Assembly: GCF_001949145.1 (NCBI RefSeq)
Contig: NW_019091391.1
Location: forward strand, 794,249-858,248
From: Acanthaster planci
Lineage: Eukaryota > Echinodermata > Asteroidea > Valvatida > Acanthasteridae
Direction of reading: 5' to 3'
Length of the DNA stretch: 64,000 nt
Below the pieces are notes generated by a model that searched no databases, was not told the origin of the DNA, and saw nothing but the letters and a program-made list of their open reading frames with translations. The translations under genes were made by a program, and so were the position numbers. Numbering within the stretch: the first letter of the stretch is position 1; every line of letters begins with the position of its first letter. Shown in pieces: positions 33,801-48,800 of the stretch.

Positions 33801-36800
33801 GTGACTGCTGGGCTGTGGTAGCCCTGAATGGAGGGCTTTGTCCAGCAGCAGGCCCCATTGAACCAGCAGCTGCATGGTGAATAGACTGCATGTGTGGTAT
33901 GCACTAATCCTCACACAACGGTGAGGTAGTAGCAGTCCTCCGTAGCGATGGGGTTAAGAATCAACATTTTCAATCATTACTAAACGATTCTTAGGAAGGT
34001 GGTCAAAGATTGAAACATCCACGCTTGCACGGAGGCAACATCTGCACCAGAGCAAAGGAGGTCATGGGTTCAAACCCCACCCAAGAAAAGTAACGGTCAT
34101 GATAATGTTGATATCAATTCTGAAATATAATAATGACACTAAAGAAATCATGATTTCACAAGATTTGAAAAATACATGAACTCTGTCATGGATGCAATGA
34201 ATAACAACCGTTGTAAGGAATGTTTGAGAAGCAATTTTCGATCCCTTGTCAAGTCTGTCTTTTCACAAAGCCGGGAAGGTTGACACTCTTAAAACTTTAG
34301 GATGGATGTAATAATCCTTTCAAAGCCTTGTGGGTGATTTGTCGCTACAGTGCTGAAATACTACAACGTGCATTCTGTACGCATGTCTCTTGTCACGGTT
34401 CAAACAAACTCGAATAAATGAAGATTGGTAGAAATTCTGTCACGTACTCCGGAGAAATTTGTCGATCCTGGTGTCCTGTGAGGTCCGTAAGGATGAGCGA
34501 ACAGCTTTTGTAGACTCACCTGGCAAGGAGCAGACCTTCAGCATCCGACAGAGGTCCTGCAACGGAACCTGACCCGTCAGAAATTGCACTATCTGGTCTC
34601 CGTACTTCTTCACAAAGTCATCGCATCCTTCCCTCAAGCCCTCTGGCAACTGGCCGCAGGCTTTGCTCAGGTCCGCCTTGATCTCGTCCTGTGATACAAC
34701 AGACAACTGAGGTGATTGTGGACGATAAGTACTGACTGAGCCGGATACCGGAATTAGGGGCGATTACCGCCGCAGGGAGAAAAAAAGGAGTGGGCTTATT
34801 TTGCGATTTGTTTGCTCAGGTTTACCTTGTTGAAGTGGGGCGGCAATGTCTCCTGAAGGAAATCCATCAAAAACTCGCACAGGATGCACCCGCTGGGGTC
34901 CTGGGAAGCCTGATCCGTGACAACAGCTGAGCAGAAAAGATTGAAAGTTAAAGAATTTCAACAAAAGTCTACAAATGCGATATTCATCAGTGCAACTCTC
35001 TCGCCTTTACAACACAAAATCTTCTCAAACTCTTTCAAATCCAACACTGTGATAATGGGCAATATCACTCGGAGAGCAATTTTTTATCCATGCTGACGCC
35101 TGCAGGGTGTTTTTAAATTATAGAAAGTTTATGTCACTTGAGGATTAACCCTAACCTTCCTCAATCCTCCAAAATCCTTTGGGCAGTTATGAGGATTTTA
35201 GAGGATTGGGGGTGAATGGCAAAAGTGCATGGCTTATTGCGAAGGATGCCATTCATGAAGGACGTGGGTTAGACCTTGTGTTGTTTTTGCTTTTAGTCAT
35301 GCATAAATTCAGCCCGATATTTCTTTTGAATCAACCGCACTGCTCAAGAATGCCATTTCCACTGCCTAAGCATAATGACAGGAATTGCCGGAGGATTTTG
35401 AAGGATTGAAGCAGTAGGCACATCTCCAAGTAACATTTTCAAGAAATTTTGGAGGATTTCGGAGGATTGAGAGTGAATCCAATTTTTTCATCCCTCCTAA
35501 ATTGGAGGATTCTGGAGGATTGAGGAGGGTCCCTAGCAAAAAGGGCCTCGAGGGTAGGGTTAAGGATGGGGTTCAGGTGCGTCTCAGGGCAAGGAATAGG
35601 GTAAGACTCAGTTCTATTGGAGATGGGGAATCATCGGTAATCCTAGCTTAGATCTGGAATTCTAAAGTCCAGCTGAAGGCATGTAATGAAGAAATGCCTC
35701 AAGCAGCCGCCCGGCAACTCTTATCGGACCATCGAACGTCATAAATTGAGAGTGGTGACTTTTTGCGGAGGGAAGAAAACCAGGGAACCCCATGAAAAAC
35801 CATCATAGCAGAGGGGAGAGCCCACAAATAAGTCTACTCAGATTAGGCTGAGTCCAAGAATCGAACCCAGGACAGCACTGGTGGGTGGCGAGCATTTCAT
35901 GCACTGGCCATCCATGTTGCTACAATAATCAGCTCGCACAAGACACTCGTACAATGCCATACTTGGAATCTAAACCTCTGCTAGTACTTGCATCGCAGCT
36001 TTTGATCTCAAAACTCCATCCAAGTCGGACCATTTTGTGGGCAGGATAGTGGAAGCCCGGTTAAGAAGCTAACACTTAGCTACAGATCTAACCTTCGGGG
36101 CAGATGCCGGCAGCGGAGCATGCTTTGTCGTAAGCAAAATGAAGCTCTTGCAATATCCGGATCAGCCGGTCAGCGTAGTTAGTGACGAACATGTTGCACT
36201 GCTTCTGCAGAGTCTCGAACGGCAGTTGTTTGCAAATGGTGTACATTTCTGTCTCCAGCTGGGCCTATGGACATCAAAATAAAGGTACAGAATCTCGACA
36301 AAGAGACAGTTTCATCAACACATATTGTCAACTTAAGGTCAACAAGTAAACTCTCGCCAACTGCAGAGAGGTTGAAAAGTCTGGTGCTGTTTATTTTCCG
36401 GAAAGGTGTAGCTATAGAGCCTTGTAATTTAGTTGTGTGCAAACTGATTTCAATGACAAAATTACAAATTTCAGAGCAAACACAAATTTGCAAGCATTTG
36501 CCAAACAGCGACTTCTGAGGCTGGACGGACTGTTTTGGGCACCAAAAGACCACAGAATTCTCTCACCGGTGATGCTCCTTTGGGAAATAGCATCTCCAGA
36601 GCATCCATGATGGATTGGCAAATTAAGCAGTCATCAGGGTCAGCATCTACGACGGTGACAGAAAACGCGGGAAGCTTTATTTGTCTACCAGGGAATGTGG
36701 GAGAGAATATCTAAATCAAATATTAGCGCTGAAAACTCTCAATCTTTGATACCTTCTTCAGAAACATGCAGTAAAGTTTACCATGAGTTGGCAATATTGA

Positions 36801-39800
36801 GACTGAAACTGAGGCCAACGCTTCATTTCAAGAACTGGCGAGAAGAAGTGGTAAAATCTAGTTTTGTGACAAATAAGCACCTGTCAAATCCGATGAACAA
36901 TTTCACATTTGTGATTTTAACAAAATGTAGTGTTCTCAGTCAGATTGTAAGAAATATTGAAAGCGAAGCCTGCCATGCATGACAAGAATGAAATAGTCTG
37001 GCACCACTGCATCAAACAGTACAATTTCTAAACAGATTTAGGGAACCAGAACAAAAATGGCTTCTCTGTATCTCTACTAAACCCAATTACACAGGGAGCT
37101 AAATAGACAGGCAACCTGTCCCCTCACGTATGGGTTGCCACCTTCAGGTTTGCAGAATTTTATTGGCTGAATCGTTTTTTATTCTTTGTAGTAGGAGACT
37201 GTCTCAGCACACAAGCAGGTCCCATTGTGCCAATAAACTCCACAAAGCTGGATGTCAAAATGTTGTTACGATATACCATGTGAAGCCTAAATACCCATAC
37301 AGTGGGATTATCTAATCGGGAACCAGACGACTAGAATTGTAACAACCAAGATGAACGTTTTAGGGCTTACAGAAAACTTTTGCAACACTTTGCAAAATAT
37401 TGAATTGTAAGCATCACAGAAAATATCCGGTTTTGGTCACTTCTTATTTTTGTAGGAAGGGACGGGTCAGTTTTGCACTTTTAAGAAATTTGATAAAAGG
37501 TGCGCCAGTTTGTAAATGCAGAATGACAACAGATAAAGTCATACTGTCAACTATATGGATGTTAATGGATATTACGATAAATACACCATTGTAAAATACA
37601 TTATTCTTAATTTCTAGAAGCTATACGGTAATTCGGTAATTCGATCACCAGAAGTAGAAGCCATTACTGCTGTGGCACAACGCTCATGGACAGGCGGTTC
37701 GCACGCATTACATGCCTCTTCAAACAACAGGGTGTCATGATTTTCCAAATGCACGTGCGCGTCAAGCTGAAAAATGTGCGTTTGAGTGCGGCGCCACCGC
37801 AGTTATGGCGTCTAATCGGATTAATCTATAGAAGTGAGTATACTATTCTTCTGAATGAACTTACTCAACACGGGAAGTGCTGGAGTCAACTTTATGGCTG
37901 GCATCTGCAATAAGAGAGAGAAATGTGGGCAATTATTTGAGGCGGTATGTGAAGCTGTAAACTTCCCTCGGTATTCAAAACTCGAATGAATTAATCAACA
38001 TTTGATAACTGAAAAAAATCATTCTGCGCTTGTGCACAAATGGCCTTAAACAATCCGACTTCAAAAGTTGCCACCGAGTAGGAACTTTTGATGTCCAGAG
38101 CCATGAGGACTGAAAATTTGACAAGAGAATTTGACGTGATTAGCCACTTTAATCCATCTTGATTCTGCGGGGGCCGGGTGATTTTTCTTTTTTTTCTGTT
38201 TTCAAAATTCTAAAAAAAATCATAACTTCATTTACTAAGCATTTACAACGACACAAATTACTGTCTGGTGGCTAATCTGACGGACAATATCTATTGACGC
38301 TTGAATATTTCAGCCAGGCCTGCAGCCTTGTAAAAAGAGCCCAGATTGTGCGGGGTTATGTAATTTTCTTTTGTTCCCAAAACCGGCACCGTGCACTGCT
38401 GACGTCTTTTCAGTAGGGGCCAGATTAGCGTGCACCAGCATTGTTTCGCTCATCACTCGAGCGCTGGAGCGCTTTTGTCCCCGGTGGTAATCCAATTTTC
38501 TCGGCTATTGAATAACTGAATAAATGTTGGCAATTTTCAGCAGCTTGGTCTTTTGTTAGTAACGTCGCACACTGTATGTTACCACTCAATCAAATCTTGC
38601 CACTGGTATACTCTTTTTGGCAACAAGCGGAGAAGTTTGGAACAATAGCAGATGCCAGCAGTGCAGTGGGTCCAGTGACCATATGATTGAAAATTACTGT
38701 TTTATCACTCTATAGCAAAACGCAGACACGACCCAAGATCCTGGATTTAAAAAATTAAATTCCTTTGTTCTCTTGTGGTTAAGGAAACTTGAGAAAAATG
38801 CTCCTTTTTTTTGACGATGATTTCCTCTTCATCTTGCCACAGAAAACCTTGACCCCAAAATGCCTCTGAAACTGTTTTTCAGAGAGGGGAAAACATTGTG
38901 TGGACGTGTGCGAGTCCACACAATGCCATCGCACCCTACATTATGTAGACTTCTTTTGTGCAGAGGTCCACACTATGTATGCCACACCTGCACACCACCA
39001 CACAGGTGACTGCACTTCAGACACGGCCGCAAAACAGACAAAAGTCATGTGACTGCTTTCCAACTAATCAAAAGAGTGCACCATTTGTCATGTGACATCA
39101 CCCCCTGAGCCATACCCACCTTCTCCGGCAAGTAAAGTGGTGCTGCAACACTTCCTGGACAGAGTCCGGTACAGACAGAAGGGGTCTGCACAAAAACAAA
39201 GGCATTCATTTTCAATTTGCTCCAAATTATTTCATAATTACATTCTTGACATCAGTGGCGCGTCCAGGTTTTGGGTAAGGGGGAGAACAATATGAGACTT
39301 TATTCAATAAACAAAGCTCCAAAGTTGATTTCATCCGTAAAAGAATCCCCTCTCACCACTGGTGGTAAGTGCTGTTTCAAAAGTGTTACCGCTTTCAACT
39401 CTTGATAAAGGCAATGTAACGTCTGTCCCCCCACTTGCTACGAAGCTGCTTGCCATCTGCCTAGTCTTCTTTGGTACAGATTACTATCTGATAGACAAAT
39501 CACACTGAAGTGGTGTTTTCCACTCTGATAACGAACGGCAAAATAATGAAATGGCAATTTAAAAGAAGATCCCCCCAGCAAAAACAACAAATTTGTTTTG
39601 CTTTGCAGATTTCAAACTGACAAAACATTCCATCTTTGATGTAAAAATTGCAAACCCCATCTGAACCTGGCTATGCATAGAATAGCAAGAGACTTTGAAA
39701 CACTGGTGGCAGCAGGCATGCCGGTCCTTTTTCACTGTATTGGGCATGCTCAGAAATATGTGGGCATGCTCAGAACAATGCGTGCATGCTCAGAACTGGT

Positions 39801-42800
39801 AAATACGGACCAATATGTTTGCCGTCACTAATCGTTTCAAAGTTACCCATTCCATATGCACTTATAAACAGGGCACTGTGCAAATATCAAATACAGTACT
39901 GAGTTTGTCAAACTAAGATTAGCCCATTGACCTTTGAACCCGCTGCTACTCAGGGCAGATCTCCGCCAGCAAAAAAAAGTCAGGCTGGTGGTGAAAATGT
40001 CAACTTGGTTCACGTCCCTCAGGCGAAGTCAGATCAACAGAAACAGGTCACGTACGCTCACTGTGCCCCGCGCCACTTTTGCACGGACCTCTGTGTGCGC
40101 AGAGTACGTATCTTCTCAACGAAGTGGCAAAGACAAAGGCGCCATCTCTCGATCGACAGTACTCACCAAGTAACCAATCAGGATGTTCAAGATGAGTGGC
40201 CCGTACTGGCCGACGTCTGAGCTGCAGGTGTCGGCAGGGATCCCCACATCCACGCAGAGGTCAGTCAGCAACTTCACCAAATTGCCCTGTTTCAAGGATA
40301 AAAGCGTTGGGTCACTGATCCTCACATTTTTCTCATCATGTAGCTAGTTACCATTGGATTTTCTTACCCGAAAAGGCTGCCGGGGGATTGTTTTTCCCCG
40401 GCAAATTCTTCAAAATTGCAATTTATTTATGACACACCCAAACATGATACATTAATACGTCAACCGTGGAAATGAAAAAAGAAGTCATCAATGATTGTAC
40501 ACGTCATCCGTGAAACAAATAAGGAAAACTGTGTGTGTTTACACGCCATCCGGCATAAAGTGGTGAAGGCAAAAGTAAAATGTAGACCGGGAAAAGGGGA
40601 AAAATGATTACCTCTTGTCGGTATTTGTTAATTGTGAGAAATAACAATTCTGCCGCCATCATTTTTGGGGGAGGGGGCTTCAAAAAGAAGTATCTGATAA
40701 CCTTAAAAATGAAAAACTCTTTTTAAAAAAAGACAACAAAAATGGTTGAATTTGCTACCAAATTAGACAAGGATGGGTAGTGTGGGATGTGCAATCCATT
40801 CTTTTTCGTCAAATTAGGGTGAGATTATTGAGTGGTGAAGTTTGGGTATTCGTGTCGGTTGGCGAGGTCAGTCTCTGCAAAAAAAACAAGGCTGAGTCTC
40901 GTCTGGATACAGCGTCATGCCATCATCACAGCAAACCTCCCCTTAAGCTTGGTTTCATTCTGGGAAAGCGAATGCAAACACAATGCTGTCGGGTGGCGAG
41001 CATCGCTGCTTCCCAATAAGTTGAAATCCATTTACCATGTTTACCTTAGGGCAAGATTCACCGCAAATGCTCAAAACATACTTGCTTTGACTTTGTTTGC
41101 ATGAAATGTTTAATGTTTAACTGACCTGTACTTGCTTTTAACAAAAACATGGGCATTCGTGACAAGGGCACTTTTCAAGAAAGGTGACCCAAAGAAACAG
41201 ATCCTTGACATTACTGAAACCTTTTACCCTTGGAACCCTTTATCTATTAATCCCCCCTCTCCCATTCGATGCTACACCGGAGATTCCTCAATTGGGTAAC
41301 GATAAAGACCAACCACTGATACGACCAAATCTTATTGGAGAAGAACAGACTCTTGCCCATTTTAAACCGACAGTCAGCTTACCTGCACCGTTTGGTTGCT
41401 GAGGATGTCTTTCAGGTCGGCGACAGTCTCTTTACATTCACTGCACAGATCGCCGTTGCCAGTCACGATCTGAGAGATGGGGTACCCAACATTGAGTCAG
41501 ATTAGATAAATAACCAACAGAAATCAAAACATAAATAATGTAATCTGCCTTTGTGTTCATTTTGCGGGTAGCGACGTGCCCGTGATGCATGCATTTCATA
41601 ATCGTTTGTGAACCAGCTAAGTTCTGTTCCTACTAAAGGAGCCTCCATTGCTAGGAATATTGTACCTTTAATTGGTCTAGCTCGGGGCTCATATTGGTCC
41701 TTACTACAAATCCTGGACTATTTTTATCTACGATCATTTCATGAATTTTCCAACAATGTGCTGCATCAACGTGGTACACAATTCTTCAACAAAACTGGAC
41801 AAGTTCCCATGTGAGTTAGCCATTAATGACAGAGTGCTACTGTTCTTTGTAAGTTCAACAAAGTTACGAAAACTGGGTGGTGTTTTTAGGTAGATTTCGC
41901 ATTGAAAATAAAGGATTTATTGAGACAATGTGGGTCTTTCTTCTTTGACCAACTCAACCGGCAGTAGTTGTACTGTTCCTCTAAATATGTCCGAGCAGAA
42001 GCTGTCAGGATCGCTTACCTGTTTGACAGCCGAGACTGCATGGATCAGTTTTCTCGTGACACCAGGTGCACACAGCTGCAGTCCTGGACAGAGAACGTTG
42101 CCATCCTGTGTGTAGAGATAAACATACAGATATTCCTCAGAATTCGAACCCGCTACCTCTGAAATGAGATTCCGGTGCTCTAGTGACATTACCCAGCTGT
42201 GCTCCAGATTGCAAAAGTGGTGGGGTGATAACATTGGGCTGGGCGGTTAAAAAAAAAACCAGAAGTACATGTACATGTATAATATGCCAGATGTTGTATT
42301 TTAACCCCAACGACATGACATTTTTCAATCCTAAAAGTGAAATGACTAAATTGGCATGAAAAGCAATGTTGATCTCACCAGTTCTGATACGACAAACTGT
42401 AAAATGAATGGCAGGTACTGGTCTATAGCTTGCTGGCAGGAGTCAGCAGGGATACCTACGGCCTCGCAGACCTTGATCAGGGTGGACTCTACTTTACTCT
42501 GCAGAAAAAAAAACAAACAAACAAACACAGGTAAGGTAACATCAGCACTCTTAAATCACAAATGTCAAATCTCATGTTGCATCTGTTTGTGCCATGTCTA
42601 CATGAGTCACGTTTCTTCAAGGCCTCCCGGGGCAGGGGCAAATCTGCGACAGATCAACAGAGGGTGTATGTTTTAATGGTCAGTTTTGTTTTTTGTTTTA
42701 TCACAGTTTAAGCACTCATGTATGTCGAACTGTGCATTGAGTGCACGTTCACGGGAGAGTTGACATATTTAGCCAACCCGGGTGTTAAAATGGCTACAAG

Positions 42801-45800
42801 ACATCTGTAGAAAAAACTGAAAGCTTGAAGTGATGGCAAAAATGCATTACCATGACAATGGAGTAAATGGTTGGGATTCAGGCCTCTTCAACTCTTTCAA
42901 GGGTTTAATTACAGTAAAAGTGAAAATGTCGGATACTGAAAGAACCACATTGATTGTTCACACATAAGGTGTGTTTAATTTTACCTAGTGACATCACATG
43001 CATCCGCTGCATTTATATGGCATCCTATTGCCATTATTTCTTTTACCTGCACCTTGCTGTTGCTGAGGATGTCCGAGATGTCTGCAATCATTTGCTTACA
43101 TTCTGAGCAGATGTCGCCATTTGACAGGGGTACCTAGATGCAGCAAATCAAAGAGGCTGGAGTTATGCTGCTCGAGGCAACAGAGGGATAGTGCAGAGCT
43201 ACAATGTTTCGGTTGGGTTCAGTCTTGAAAATTGAGATCACAGGTAAATCTCTCCGGACTCTCTTGGGAAAAAATGTTTATCTCTATTAATCAGACTAGG
43301 TCATCTGGTGTCCATTTTTACACAAGACATTAGCCATTATTTTGTTGACCCCCGGCTGCAGAGCAACTGTAGCCTTGATAAGAGCAATGGTGCAGTACTC
43401 AGACCCACACTTATGAATAATTTTCAGCACTTTTTGCAGCACAAAACGTCTCAACTTCAACGCTGAAGTACAACGGTGAGGCGGATAAAGACAACTAGGA
43501 TGAAAACCAACCGGTATCCATGCAACGTATACCGCTCATTAAACTGTCTGGCAAGTCTATGACTTCTATGACAGTTTAGTAAGAATGCAACCACTCACTT
43601 GCACTGCGAGAGTAGTGACCCGCATTGGCTGGATTTGGAGTGTCGCAGATGCTCCACACAGCTTGTCTCTGTTGCAAACATCTGGCTTCTGTGGAATTCA
43701 TAAATTGAGCAGATATGGACCATGCTGACTTCACAGGCTGAAGGGTAAAATTGGCTGTCCATGGGCATGTCTATAAGCTGGTGTATGGGCATGCCTATGA
43801 GCTGGTCTATGGGCATGTCTATGAGCTGGTCTATGGGCATGCCTATGAGCTGGTCTATGGGCATGTCTATGAACTTGTCTATGGGCACGTCAATGAGCTG
43901 GTCTGTGGACATGCCTATGAGCTCGTCTATGTGCATGTCTATGGGCTGGTCTATGCACATGTCTATGAGCTGATCTATGTGCATGTCTATGGGCTGATAT
44001 ATGGGCATATCTGTGGGCTGGTCTATAGGCATGTGTATGAGCTGGTCTATGGACATGTCAATGAGCTGGTCTATAGGCATGTGCATGAACTAGTTTCTGG
44101 GCACGCCAATGAGTTGGTCTCTGGGCATGTCAAGGAGCTGTGGACAAGTCTGTGGGCTGGTCTATATGCATGTTTATAAGCTGGTCTATCGGCATGTCAA
44201 TGAGCCGGTCCATGGGCATGTCTATGCGCTGGTCTATGGGCATGTCTATGAGCTGATCTATGGGCATGTCTATGAGCTGATCTATGGGCATATCAATGAA
44301 CCGGTCTATGGGCATGTCTATGAGCTGGTCTATGGGCATGTCTATGCACTGGTCTATGGTCACGTCTTTGAGCTGGTTTACAGGCATTTCTATGAGCTTC
44401 TCTGTGGATGAGTTGGTCTATGGGTACATCCCTGGGCTGGTCTACAGGCATATCTCTGACCTAATCTGTGGCCCATGCTATGGGCTGGTCTATGGTTTAT
44501 GTGGCAAAAGGACTATATCACTTGAACAAGTACATACGTTATGACCAGCAGTAGTAAAATATTCCCTGTATTAATTTGTTGGTATAATTGCAATTTTTCC
44601 TATTTCTGCTGACCCCAACCTTAAGCAACCTGTACTCTTGAGAGGGGATGACCCCTATCAACCAAACACTCAGGCACGCCCTTTGACACTTGAAAACTCA
44701 GCAGTCCCTCACCAGAGTGCCAATGAGGTAGTTCAGCAAAATTGGAGCAAAGGTGTTGACGTCGTTGGTGCAAGTATCTTTGGAGACGCCGAGGGCGACG
44801 CAGATGTTGATGAGTTCAGTTATCAATCCTTCCTGTAATCGAAAAATGAAAAAAGGTGTTATTTGAAAATGTAACTCGGTAAGATGCAATCGCGTACGGG
44901 TTTGACCGGACTCCGTCACTGAATGGAAATATGCGGGGTCATGACAAGTCTGCTAATTCTGATGTAAAGCTGAACCCCTCCGACAGAGGAGCCAAGCGCT
45001 GACAGAAAAGTGGAATGAAGCTTGCAAATGCTCCAAACGCCGCGGACCAAATGTTAGATTGGCCATGGCTTGCACACTCGTGGCAAGGCTATGATTGATC
45101 ATCAAAGTAACATTCTGGCTTAAACCCATTCAGTTCCACAACAGAGTGATGAAAAAAAACCTGATTCAAACCTGCGCAGTCTTATTGTTGAGCAAGTCCG
45201 CCAGGTCAGAGATAATCTCTTTACACTCCGTGCAGGTATCCCCATTACCCTTGACAATCTAACACACAACAGATGCGAGGAAAAGGAGAGAACAGAAATA
45301 AAAGAAAGAAGTCAGAAATAATGTTTTAGGAAGTTTTCAATTGTGTGTCTCATGGTTTACGGTCAAGGTGCTTGATCGCATCCGTGCAACTTTCATTTGT
45401 ATGTGCCCTTGAACTGACAAAGTTAAAATACTGTTTCAATCATTTAAAAAATTTTTATTTTCACAAAGCACGATGCCAGACAATCTTTACAGGGAGATAA
45501 ACACGAAGTCTTGCTCTTCAGTTTGAACAAAATCACCCGGTTTGGGCTGACTACTGACCAGTGATGCATGCTGGTTCGTAAATCTTTCGAAACTGAAGGA
45601 AAAAATGGTTTGGGAATGTTACTCTTGCAATAATTGAGCAGAAAATTGAGCAGAATATCGGGGTCTTGTAGGCAAAAAGATAAACAGAATTTCAAGACCT
45701 AAATCCATGACTGATTTTTCTACAATCTGTACGCACCTTTTTCAACGTAGAGACGACTTGACTGAGTTTCTGCAGCTGAGCTGGGCACAGATGCTGCTCT

Positions 45801-48800
45801 GGACAGATTGTGTCACCATCCTGGATGTCGAGAAAAACAGACAGAAGATTTCCAAGTGCAAATTTTGGATTAATTATCGCATATTAATTATCACCAGGAA
45901 ATGAACAGAACCAACCATTCACAGAAATTTTCATCTGTCATGAAAAAAAAAACAAACAAACAGCAAACAAGTTTCATGCAACCTTAAGATGGATTAAGGT
46001 CAAATTAATGAGAGCTGATATCTCACTCATAGTTTCTAGAAATCAACTCAAACAGGCTAGTATATTTTGTGGAATTCTGCAAATTCTCATAGAATTAGGG
46101 CAAATTCATACACAGCGGAATTTTTGTGGGAAATCTATATGAAACAACATTTTGGTAAAACAAAACCAAAATGAATGGTGAAACAACTCTTAAATTACTG
46201 GCACCAGAAGGTGAGGAAGAAGTCCTGGGTTTGACTCCCATCCCAGCAAGCTTGGGATTTTTCTACAAATGGACCACACTGAGAATGCATTGTAAATATC
46301 TACATCCGTGTGGGAAACATCCAATACATACACCTAGAGCTTCCATCCCAGTGCCAGACTGATTTAACATAAGCGCCAAAAGGTATTTTAAAAACGCATG
46401 TCTCACCAATAACTGGACTAGTAAGCTGAAGACGATCCCTCCATACTGAGAGACGTACGACGTGCAGGTGCCAGGGTCAACACCAAAGGTCTCACAGATC
46501 TTGGTTATGGACGCCAGAATATCTTTCTGATTTTAAAGAAATGAAAACGTCACAAACAAGAACACAAGAGAAGGCAATGATAAAATTGTGAGGAAAAAGA
46601 TCAACAAACAGGAAAAAAATAACCAAATTGGCAGAAAATACCAGCCGGCCAAATCTAACAGCACTGCTGTTATGTTCAGGAAATCTTACTTCGCACTATA
46701 CCACAGCAAGTATGGAGCTGTCCTGTTCTCATAGTCAACATGCTGGAGTTGTTAGACAGTCTGAAATTCTTAGGTCAATAGTTGGAACTCACCTGAACTG
46801 TCTTGTTACCCAGAATGTCTTGCAGGTCGGAGAAAATGGCCTTGCAGTCCTTACAGATATCACCGTTTGATGGAGGTTTCTTTACAAAAGAGATTGAAAA
46901 GAAGTAGCAAAATTGATATGCGTATTTGTGACAAATTGACAAATCTGATATAGAGTGGCGCCTTTTCAAAGTTTATTGATGCTGTTTGGCAAAAACCATG
47001 TGATTTGAAAGAAGACAATTAACTCCAACAACCTCACAGATGTTCACAATGATTTGCAGGTTTCGTGAACAAAACTAGTGTCTAGGTTTGCATCACATCG
47101 GAGTACAAACACATTGCGGTATTAAACACCCAAGTAAGCAAATGGGCAAAGATGACTGCATATGGACAGAGACGCTGGTTTATTGATCATCAATTTTGCA
47201 GGCCGACACAGTGCACAATATCGACCATTGCCCCGGACACTTCTACCTGCGACAACACAAACACTCCACAATAATATTACTTTCGTGCGACTTTTGGTGG
47301 AAAGCTTTCCAAATGTTTACCTCAAACTTGATCAGGTTCACGGGCAGGTCGCTTGGACACACACCTAAATACTTGCAGATGGTATCAGCATCCTACAAAG
47401 ATAAAAATCCAGGACAAAGTGTCAATTTCTGGGGTTTTTTTAAAGTGCAATGATCACTAATGGATTTGCACCACATAAGCACTTGTATTACTATCATTAT
47501 TGTATTGTTATATTTCCAAATAGGTCACTTGGGAGACATTTTGTGGTAAATTTTTGATCATTAGGGAGACATTTCAATGTATCCCTAATGCTCCAACTAC
47601 CAAAAGGAGGAAAATTTTTACTGTCCACATTTTGAGAGACAATAGATTAGGGTCTGAAGGAAAACATGCAAAGTTTGGTTAAGATCGGAAAAGGGAATAT
47701 TGAATTATGGGACGGAAAAGTTTGAAAAATTTTTGTGCACGTTCCTATGGGAATTTCTCCCAAGTGACCCATTTTCGATAATATTATTATTATCATGATG
47801 TCTCATTTTTTGGCCGGTTATTTTGAATCAGGAAGCTTGTACAAATCTTGACCTCACTCCACAACTGCTAACGAATTTAGAGTGACTAGTGAGCAATTTC
47901 TGATTAATGCATATAGATGTTGGTAGAAGGAACACACCGGTGAGAATGGAGCATAAGTTTCTAAAGGTGCATGACCTATTTCCCCTACTCACCAGAAACT
48001 GCAATATCTCATTGAAGATTTCTGGGCCATACTGCTCAACCAAGGATTTGCAAATGCTCTCAGACTCGCCGGCGAGCTCACACACCGCGATGGCAATCTT
48101 GAAGATATATTCCTGAAGCAGGGCACAACAAAACTCACTGCTTTTGAAACAACTCATGTCCTTATGGAAGCATCAATAACTTACTCTCTACACAAGCATG
48201 ACAAGTGCCTCTTTCGTTATTTAAAAAAACACACCAAAGCGACGATATTGTAAGACAGGTGTTTCTAGGCTTGTCTCAAGAATGTGACAAAATATTTTTT
48301 GGGAAACATCATTTGTGAAAACCCCGTATGAACAAATGAAGTATTTTGTACATGCCTTTCTTGTAAATACTACAGCGCCCTCTATGTTCTACGCGCAGAC
48401 CACATACAGATAGCAAAAGGCCTACGCCACATGTTACATAAAACCCCTCTCCTTCATCCAATACACACAAGTAGTTTAGACTTTACATAAACGTCCACGT
48501 TAGCCATGCTTTACTAATTGTGTCTCAAGTAATATTTCATCCGATATCACATCCAAAAAACAAAGAGCGACGCCGAGAGTTAAGTCACTAAAACAAGAAT
48601 TACAATTCCAATAAACAGAGGAAGAGGAAACTACACAGCCGTTAAAGAAAAAAAGAATATCCAATTCCACTGACGTAAACATTTTCAAATTTAAGCATGT
48701 GAAATTTGAATTTTCATGCACATAATCCAAGTTCATGATTCGACCTGTACAAATGTAAGTTGAATTGTTGCGAAATTAAAATGCGTTTGATCTACCTGCA

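Noticed and set aside
34010-34090. tRNA gene
   Set aside because: A B box (ggttcaaaccc) is present but no A box or cloverleaf; SINE debris is more likely. The same holds for the B boxes near 35850, 42150, 46230, 59095 and 59167.
43595-44544. Long open frames with octapeptide repeats on both strands
   Set aside because: Product of a 24-bp minisatellite inside an intron; no domain, no leader. Only 43599-43688 is a true exon.
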